From Augochlora pura (Eukaryota; Arthropoda; Insecta; Hymenoptera; Halictidae): 64,000 nt of DNA. The first letter of the stretch is position 1; each line of letters begins with the position of its first letter. A program made the translations under genes and the position numbers. This document shows, piece after piece, positions 57,385 through 64,000 of the stretch. The notes under the pieces are model-generated. The model saw nothing but the letters and a program-made list of their open reading frames with translations, made no database searches and was not told the DNA's origin. Location: contig NC_135775.1 in the NCBI RefSeq assembly GCF_028453695.1, positions 5,146,001 through 5,210,000 on the forward strand. The letters run 5' to 3'.

Positions 57385-57636
57385 CTAACGTCATTGTGGG
57401 AGTCATAAATATTATTATGCTATTTGATATTAAAACTGTCTTATCTTAAACGAAAAACAAGATTTATATTATCGAAGACTAGATTTAAAAAATTCTTAAA
57501 AATGTATTTGTTGTACATATTACAAGAATTAATGCCATACGCATAAAATGCACTTTGTCATATAAAATGAAAATAATATAAGTCACAAAAATTATTTAAA
57601 ATTCACAGTTATATGGCTTCAAGTGTAAAGGGTTAA
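57385..57636 (+). mobile_element. Degraded TTAA element; right end clear, left inferred
   Basis: CTTCAAGTGTAAAGGG-TTAA ends at 57636. The interior (GATTTAAAAAATTCTTAAAA and AATTAATGCCATACGCATAA then ATGCACTTTGTCATATAAAA) aligns with 34900-34985, and the right part also aligns with 52055-52100. The left end is placed near 57385-57405 by comparison with the copy at 34815 and shows no clear TTAACCC. Confidence 0.55.
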
Positions 57637-58105
57637 TTCAACCGCAAAAAGTTAAATCTAAATAATAAAAACTCATCAAATAGTTTCAGCGTCAGAGAAG
57701 TCAATATAGTATAAATAGCCTCTTCGAATTTTGCAATTGCATAAAATCTACAAGTCCGACGGTAAAGCCAGAATGATGATCGAGAAGTCGATGCCCGATG
57801 ACGGTGAAAATTGGTGGCGGTAAAGAATGCCGGCGGGGGTTCGTAAAGTATTCCGACGCGACCCTTCGATCCCGACGGATCACGCGCCGCGAAAAAATGC
57901 GTATCATTTGCCGAAGACCGACGGCTCTATAAATAATTCTTCTGGTTCCCCGTGTATCAGTCTCCGCTCCATCTTGGCTGTCGCGGCACCGACCCGCGGG
58001 GCGGGCCGCCCCTTCGGAGAGCCGGCGCGCGAGGGTGACGCGGGAAGTTTTCAAGGAGCATGACTTATGTACACGGTGATTTTCGAAGTCGACGGAAAGG
58101 GCGAC

Positions 58106-58152
58106 GGCGGCGGGGAGGGGGAGTAGGGGGGTAGAGAGGTAGGTAGGTAGGG
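58106..58152 (+). repeat. G-rich stretch with GTAG repeat
   Basis: GGCGGCGGGGAGGGGGAGTA then GGGGGGTAGAGAGGTAGGTAGG. Quadruplex potential plus a short GTAG tetramer run. Confidence 0.75.
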
Positions 58153-59135
58153 AAGACGATAAGGGCGAGAAGCTGACGGCGCCAAAGTTTATACGCGACG
58201 ATGCTGCATAAAGTCTCGTTTCCGGCGTCGCCTCCATCGACGAGGACTTAATGCGCGTCGATTAAGAGTTCCCGAACGAGCGAACGTCTATATCGTCGTT
58301 AAAGGTACGAGACCCAGACTGCCGAGGGGAACGCGATCGTTTTACATTTTACGGGAAACGATCCTCTCGATGCTCGAAACTTCGCCGCGACGAAGTCACC
58401 CGAGTCCTTGATACGTTTGCGTTGAGTCTCGATTTTACGGGGGCGAAAAAAGTGCGCGACCCAAAATTTCCTTTCGACGATATCTCGGTTGCGTGAGTTC
58501 GAATCGTAGTCACGTGAGCCATACATTACGTTTCATGAGTATCGTTTGACGAAAATTTATTTTTAACACTTTATCAATTGGTAGCTTATTTCATTCTTAA
58601 AATTCTTAAGAATTAAAACTTAAAACTCTTAGAATTCTTATAATTTCAATTGCGTATTTCTAATTTTCTCTCGCAAGCCTTATTTATTGTTAATAAATTT
58701 TAATGCAAGTTCGTGTGCGTGACATTTGATTCAACAATATTACAGTATAATGAAATATGCAAAAAATATTCATTCTTGTTTCATAGAAGATGACATAAAT
58801 TCTTGCAATACTTTATACAATAACACTGTAATTTATATTGTTAATTACGAAAAAAATAGTAAAAACAAGTAAAATATATAGTTTCGAAAAATTATGTTTT
58901 CACAGATCATATCTCACATATGTTTCATTAAAAACGATTCCTGCAACCTCACTGTAACCACTTTATCAGATCGAAAACTATCTCTTATGACATGCACGAA
59001 GATCAATTGTCTATAACGCAGCCATGTTCGTAATCCCCATTGTTGAAACTGTAACGGTAGAGAAAAGGTGGATGAACAGAAAACGCGGATATTAATGTTC
59101 GTTACCGCGCGAGTTTCTCTGTATTCTACGTGGAC

Positions 59136-59170
59136 GACAAAGAGAGAAAGAGAGACGGGGAAAGAGAGAT
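59136..59170 (+). repeat. GA-rich tract
   Basis: GACAAAGAGAGAAAGAGAGA then CGGGGAAAGAGAGAT. Confidence 0.85.
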
Positions 59171-59483
59171 ACGTGATTCAGTGGTTGTTGTAATGGGCCT
59201 TGACTTTCCAGTTGCTGTTTCATTAATTAAATTGCCTCGATTTCGTGGGATTTTTCTGGCTGCCGGCTTGCCAGTCGACACGTTAAACCGTATCTTTATT
59301 GTGCAAATTCTCGCTGCGGAGGGTTTTTCAGCACGAAATTAAACAACGCTCGACAAACCGTTTCCATTTGCAGGCAAATTGCGGGAGTCCCTTTGTCGAA
59401 GTACCACGCTCGAAAGCTCGTCGTTCGGGTCGGAATTACGACGCAAAATTAAGACATCCCATGTATATATATATTCGGAGAGT

Positions 59484-59499
59484 CGTCGAGCGCTCGACG
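59484..59499. repeat. Perfect 16 bp palindrome
   Basis: CGTCGAGCGCTCGACG reads the same on both strands with no spacer. It lies in CpG-rich DNA next to ATATATAT. Possible dimeric binding site or chance. Confidence 0.6.
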
Positions 59500-60459
59500 G
59501 CGCTCTTGATAAGACAGATAAGATTTGGTAAACCGTTTTCGCCGGGAGGACGTCGCGCGGCCGCGCGTTTCTCTCGCCGGCACTCCGCGTCGAGGAAGCG
59601 GAGCGCGTTTTGATCGCGCGAATCAACACGGGTCGCGCGGTGCTCTCGGGATGAAACGCGCCGTCCGCCGTCGACGAAGTTCGAGAAATGTCTCGTTAAT
59701 GCGTCCCGCGGACTGTAATATGAACGGGGCTTTCAAATATTTGCCGCATATAATTTTCATTAAAACACGATGATGGGGAGCCAGAGTAAACGCGGCCGGA
59801 ACGTCGCGTCGCTTCCACGGACAGCCGCGACAGCGGATATCCACGGGAACACGCTCGCGATCCCGCAGTTTTCAAAGTTCAGAGGTTACGCGAGTTTCGA
59901 CCGTGTGTTTTTTAATTGACGATTCAACGATTACTTTTCACCGTGACGTTCGTAGTTTTAGCCGGCCCGCGGCCCCCGTCGCGCTGCAGCTGAATTTAAA
60001 ACGTTCAACTTTTGCCTGCGAATTACATTCGCTGCACGCGCATTAACAAATTGATTTAAACAAGCAGCGATCCTTTGACAGATAATTTTCCTTCGATGAT
60101 TTTAATGAACTTTATAATTGACTGTGTATCAGTTGATCGGATGGTGGGATGGTCAGTTTCTTTTGTATATTATAATTATATTGTAATTTTTCATTTCTGT
60201 TATTACTATATTATTATTACTATTATTATTATATTTGATTTTTGTAGGACAGTTAAAGTGTCATCTGACTCGCTTATGCTAGATAAATAAAACGAATTAA
60301 ACGTAATAATATTATTAACTAACTGTTATACGATTCAAGATCGCAGGAAGCTGGAACTAAATAAATACTTCTCTTTAATACTTCTGTGTGAGAAAATAAT
60401 ATGCATTATACTAAAATTTATTTTTAATAATATGATATTAATTTTATCAATAAATGTTC

Positions 60460-60486
60460 CCCCGGGCTTACATAAAATACCCGGGG
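60460..60486. repeat. Hairpin CCCCGGG...CCCGGGG in AT-rich DNA
   Basis: A 7 bp GC-only stem flanks a 13-base AT-rich loop. It stands out because the surrounding 600 bases are AT-rich. Confidence 0.5.
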
Positions 60487-61102
60487 ATGATTACAAATCC
60501 ACCGCTTCACGCGGGCGCTAAATATAAAGAATATGTAATAAATAAACAGTATTGCGAATGCAGAGTAAAAACAACAATATTGGCAAAAAAGAAATAACAG
60601 AATGAATAGACATAAAAACGTGTAAAACATATGTATAACAATGAAAATAGATAAAGAAATAAGTAATAAATACTATTACTAACAAATACTGCATTTCGAA
60701 GCAAATGGACCGTCCGCGCGGTAAGCGGATCAACGGTATGAAATAATTTAGAATGATCAGGCGGGATCGCCGCGTAAGAACGGAAAACTAAAGGCAAGAC
60801 GATACGGACTCCGGGGTGGGTTCCATTCGCGAGCGTACGTCCGTAAGCCGGCGCAAAAAGGGCAGAAAACGACCGAGGGGGAATCTCTCCGTCGGCTACA
60901 ATACGTGGGAGCTGAAACTTGGACGACGTAGTCGAGCCCGCGTAAGAAGATGCAAGCTCCGGCGGGAAGAAGGGCGGAGGGCGATAATAGCGTCGGAACG
61001 ACGCGGGGAAGGGTTTCCGACCGGCTTCGGGGGGAAAGCTGCGAACGACCGACATGCATGAGCGGCCGAAGAATTCCGAGAGAGCGCGAGAAAAAGGGGG
61101 TG

Positions 61103-61129
61103 TCGGGAGGGAGAGAGAGAGAGAGAGGG
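61103..61129 (+). repeat. (GA)n microsatellite
   Basis: TCGGGAGGGAGAGAGAGAGA and GAGAGGG. Confidence 0.95.
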
Positions 61130-61257
61130 TGCAGGATCGAGGGAAGAACCAGCTATCTATCGAGATACGGCAGTCAATCGATATTCTAGCCGTCGGTCCG
61201 CCGAAGATGGAGTAGGTACACGTAGGTATGCCGCCTCCGTTGGCCCTTCGTCTCCGT

Positions 61258-61411
61258 TCCCCTCCTCCCCTCCCCGCCCCCCCCTTTGCCGCCGACCCCC
61301 GGGCCCCCCCCCCCGCGCCCGCTGTCTTCACGGTATCCGGACGTGGACGCGCGCAATCGTGCCACCGCCGCCCCCCGCCCCCCCCCCCTCCTCCCCTCCC
61401 CGCCCCGCCGG
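61258..61411. repeat. Two C-rich blocks
   Basis: C-runs of 4-12 bases at 61258-61320 and 61363-61411 give G-quadruplex potential on the minus strand. Run lengths may be unreliable in an assembly. Confidence 0.85.
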
Positions 61412-61807
61412 TAGTCGATAGCAACGCGCGAAATTCTTTTTTAGCCGGACAGCTTCGAGCCCGCCGGCGAAATTAAACATTTCCACGATACGCCCGCGCC
61501 ACGGCCGCGCTGCTCTCTGGACGTCCGTTCCTGTACACGGCAACGGATAATTAATTTTACGGACGATTCTTTGACGGGTCCGAAACGCGAGACCGCCGCG
61601 AACTCGAAAAATCATTTCGCTCCCCGTGCCGCGCCGAAGAAACGCGCGTTGCGCGACCAGAAGAGTTTCAGAGGGAAATTGAATTGCTCGCGGGGGTACA
61701 TTCGGGTCTTGACTTGTATTTGTCGAGTATGAAGCTGGTAATTAAATTTTACGAATTTAACGGAATATAAAAATCGTGCAAATAATACCGTATTAATAAA
61801 CAATAAC

Positions 61808-61828
61808 TGCTGCTTTGGTAAGTATTTT
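61808..61828 (+). other. Strong 5' splice donor match
   Basis: TGCTTTG|GTAAGTATTTT, boundary after 61817. It lies within AT-rich DNA with no open frame of note upstream, so an exon is not supported. Confidence 0.15.
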
Positions 61829-62676
61829 GGGGATTATATTTAATTTTGAATCGTATAAAGTAAAAGTGGGAAGTAAAGTTTTTTTCTGGGATGATTTAAT
61901 ATTATTAAATTATATTTAGGTTGATATCTTTTATTAGAACTGTTCTATTATTTTAAATCACAGTTCGAATTTGGTTTAGGTAAAAGAGTTATAACAATTT
62001 TCTATATTATTGCATTTAAGAATTTTTTATTTACTCGTCGTTATATTCAAATTAACTTTTTTGAATTACTGTCCATTTCTGCTCTTTTCAACGACTATCG
62101 ATTGATGATATTGAACACTAATTTTTCAATCTTTAACTACGATGGACTTCTTCACTAAACTATTTCGTCTTTATCGTCTTTATTTCTGTAATTTTTGGGA
62201 AACAAGATCATGGGAATTTTAAAGGTTTAAATTCGAATTGATTTATGGTCGAAGATCGCGAGTACGTGCGAGCCGTCCGAGTGCGACGACTCCTCCGCGT
62301 CCGCTGGCAGTAATTGATTATTATGCTGTTTATTGGGAATTCGTAATGGCGAGAGAATAGTACAGCCGATGGAAGTATCCTCATTTAAAAGATTACGCTC
62401 GAAAGCATCGTCATAAATCAAATGCACAAGATTGAATATCCAGAGAGCAGAAAGGTTGAATGCGCTCGAACGTCGAATGTGAAAGTGCACGGAGGTGGTG
62501 TCGAGACTCGGCCAAGCAGCGGCCAATGGGAGAGGGTTATCTGCTGCTCAATAGCGTCTCGCGCGACGTTAACAGGGAAAACCTGGGATTCGACGAACGA
62601 GATGGTCTTGCTCCGAGCGGACGTGGAAAACGATCCGCCGCCGGGTAAGAATTCAAACGAGACGACACCCTCGACG

Positions 62677-62699
62677 ACGAGAGAGAGAGAGAGAGAGAG
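62677..62699 (+). repeat. (GA)n microsatellite
   Basis: About 11 GA dinucleotides followed by TTAATTACC. Confidence 0.95.
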
Positions 62700-64000
62700 T
62701 TAATTACCGCGTGTGTTCGAACCAGCCGGTGATTAATCGTTCCGTTAATTACCCCCGGTTAACTCGCTGCGTTATTCGTTCCACGGGCTCGTACAATGTC
62801 GCTCGAATATGGTTACTTTGCCACAGCTGCGCGGACAGGATCTTCGACGTTGTGTACTGTTGATTTTAATGCAGCCGGCTGCCGGTTGAAAAATCTCTGT
62901 GCAATTTGTATGCGACTGCCGACGGATTACGTCGCGGAGCAACAATTTCAGTTTTTATACCTATTTTCCTTCGCCGGCGGGCAATTCTTGTCGTAATTAA
63001 TTCTCGTCTAGTAAGCATCGATGCAAATAAAATATTAGATTTTTTACCTGTGAGCATAAAGATTGAATTGTTCGGAGGGTAGTTTAATTTTTTATTAAAA
63101 TTATGTTTCGTGAGGATGTGAAGCATTTGACTCAGTGTTCTGTTAATAGAATAAATGACATTTATGAGCATAAGGTTTTAGAGTTATCAGAAATATGTTA
63201 AAAAGTTATAAATCATACATCATTTAACACTTCGAATTTGCTCAGTTTAGAATTAAACAAAGCTATTAATATTTTCTATATATAATAATTAAACTAACAG
63301 GATACATTTGTAAATCTAAAAACGATACAATTAGTAGCACAGAAAATGTTTGATTTATAATATTTCTGAATGTGGCATAAAATATTTCGCCATATATTAT
63401 TGATAAGTAATAAAGCAATGAAAAATAACTTTTTTATTATGATAATAATATAAAAAATCAATACTAGTAATTTTAGATTAAAAATCCCATAAACTAACAA
63501 ACAGATTCACCAATTAAATCTACTATTATTGCAAATGTAACACCACACAACTTACTACCTTATAATTAACAATCACCTAATGCAACTATGTATAAATTAC
63601 GTCTGATCTGATAACAAACAGCCAAAAAATGTACTCACATTTCCATAAGCGAATTAACAATGAACCCTCCAAGTTAATAAAAAATAAAAATGAAAAGGTC
63701 GAGCAAAAACTAGATCCCCCGTAAACAAGTTAAAGAACAGCCGCTGTACGTACTCCTGCTACTTTTCGTAATCCCACTCTAACAACATCGGAAGTCAGAT
63801 CACGGTGCACCAGAGCCGCCAGAAATTATTAACATCAATTTCCGCTCGTCGCGGCGGCCGAACGCCGCCCGCGGGTCGGACAACGACAGGATCCATAGCG
63901 GCGTGGGCGGGGGGCGGGGAGGCTTCGCGAAACTACCGGAGCACAGATATCAGAGGTCTTTTCTGCGTCGCGGCGAAACGAACTCGGCGGAGAGTCCCCA

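Larger units (their letters stand above)
56011..58540. other. Non-coding: AT block, GC block, AT block with element end, GC block
   Basis: 56011-56690 is AT-rich with a short TTC run at 56136-56152. 56690-57350 is GC-rich. 57350-57760 is AT-rich and holds an element copy. 57760-58540 is GC-rich with a G-rich GTAG stretch at 58110-58151. No gene recognised. Confidence 0.6.
58541..61720. other. Non-coding: AT, GC, AT and GC blocks
   Basis: 58541-59060 is AT-rich. 59060-60060 is GC-rich with a GA tract and a 16 bp palindrome. 60060-60720 is AT-rich. 60720-61720 is GC-rich with long C-rich runs. The 305-codon minus frame at 60507-61424 joins AT-rich Tyr/Phe sequence to poly-Gly from the C-runs and is not a gene. 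Confidence 0.6.
61721..64000. other. Non-coding: AT block, GC block, AT block, GC edge
   Basis: 61721-62230 is AT-rich with a good donor motif at 61818. 62230-63000 is GC-richer with a GA run. 63000-63800 is AT-rich and plain. 63800-64000 is GC-rich and runs off the edge. No gene recognised. Confidence 0.6.

Noticed and set aside
60507..61424. 305-codon minus-strand open frame
   Set aside because: It is poly-Gly from C-runs fused to Tyr/Phe-rich translation of AT-rich DNA, and there is no consistent protein character.
1..64000. CRISPR array, rRNA, telomeric TTAGG array, reverse transcriptase or transposase gene
   Set aside because: None was found on reading both strands. The tandem arrays lack unique spacers and the elements lack coding capacity.

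Overview
This 64 kb window looks like nuclear DNA of an insect. I could not find a single protein-coding gene, rRNA or tRNA in it that I am willing to support. The best guess for the source is an aculeate hymenopteran (bee or ant). That guess rests only on genome texture: many CpG-rich stretches next to very AT-rich ones, many GA microsatellites, and short TTAA-flanked inverted-repeat elements. No gene identifies the species. The open frames present are mostly in GC-rich DNA. They are open on both strands at once and are dominated by Arg, Ser, Pro, Gly and Ala, or they are microsatellite translations (poly Ser-Leu, Arg-Glu, Tyr-Ile). None resembles a known family. The window is best read as intergenic DNA or the inside of a very long intron.

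Layout: the sequence alternates, roughly forty times, between GC-rich blocks of about 0.5-2.4 kb and AT-rich blocks of about 0.15-1.4 kb. The two block types carry different things. The AT-rich blocks hold nearly all the remnants of a TTAA/CCCTTT inverted-repeat element family, best seen at 25895-26122, 39240-39549 and 51914-52152. They also hold most of the minisatellites: 20 bp at 7301, 7 bp at 9664, 44 bp at 10838, 23 bp at 15470, 36090 and 39678, 30 bp at 26881, and a 149 bp duplication at 29840. The GC-rich blocks hold the GA/CT tracts, CpG-rich palindromes, trinucleotide repeats and G- or C-runs.

Possible functional signals are few and weak. A minus-strand junction at 16851/16850 has the form of a recursive splice site. 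A cluster of three CAGGTAG heptamers lies at 13192-13285. Three perfect palindromes lie side by side at 33880-33927. Scattered good splice-donor matches could end untranslated exons. If the minus-strand splice signals are real, the window would lie inside a long minus-strand intron. The excess of GA over CT tracts on the plus strand is compatible with that but does not prove it.

No complete new biological system is visible. The most informative content is the element family, the compositional mosaic, the palindromic tandem array and the paired GA...CT tracts.
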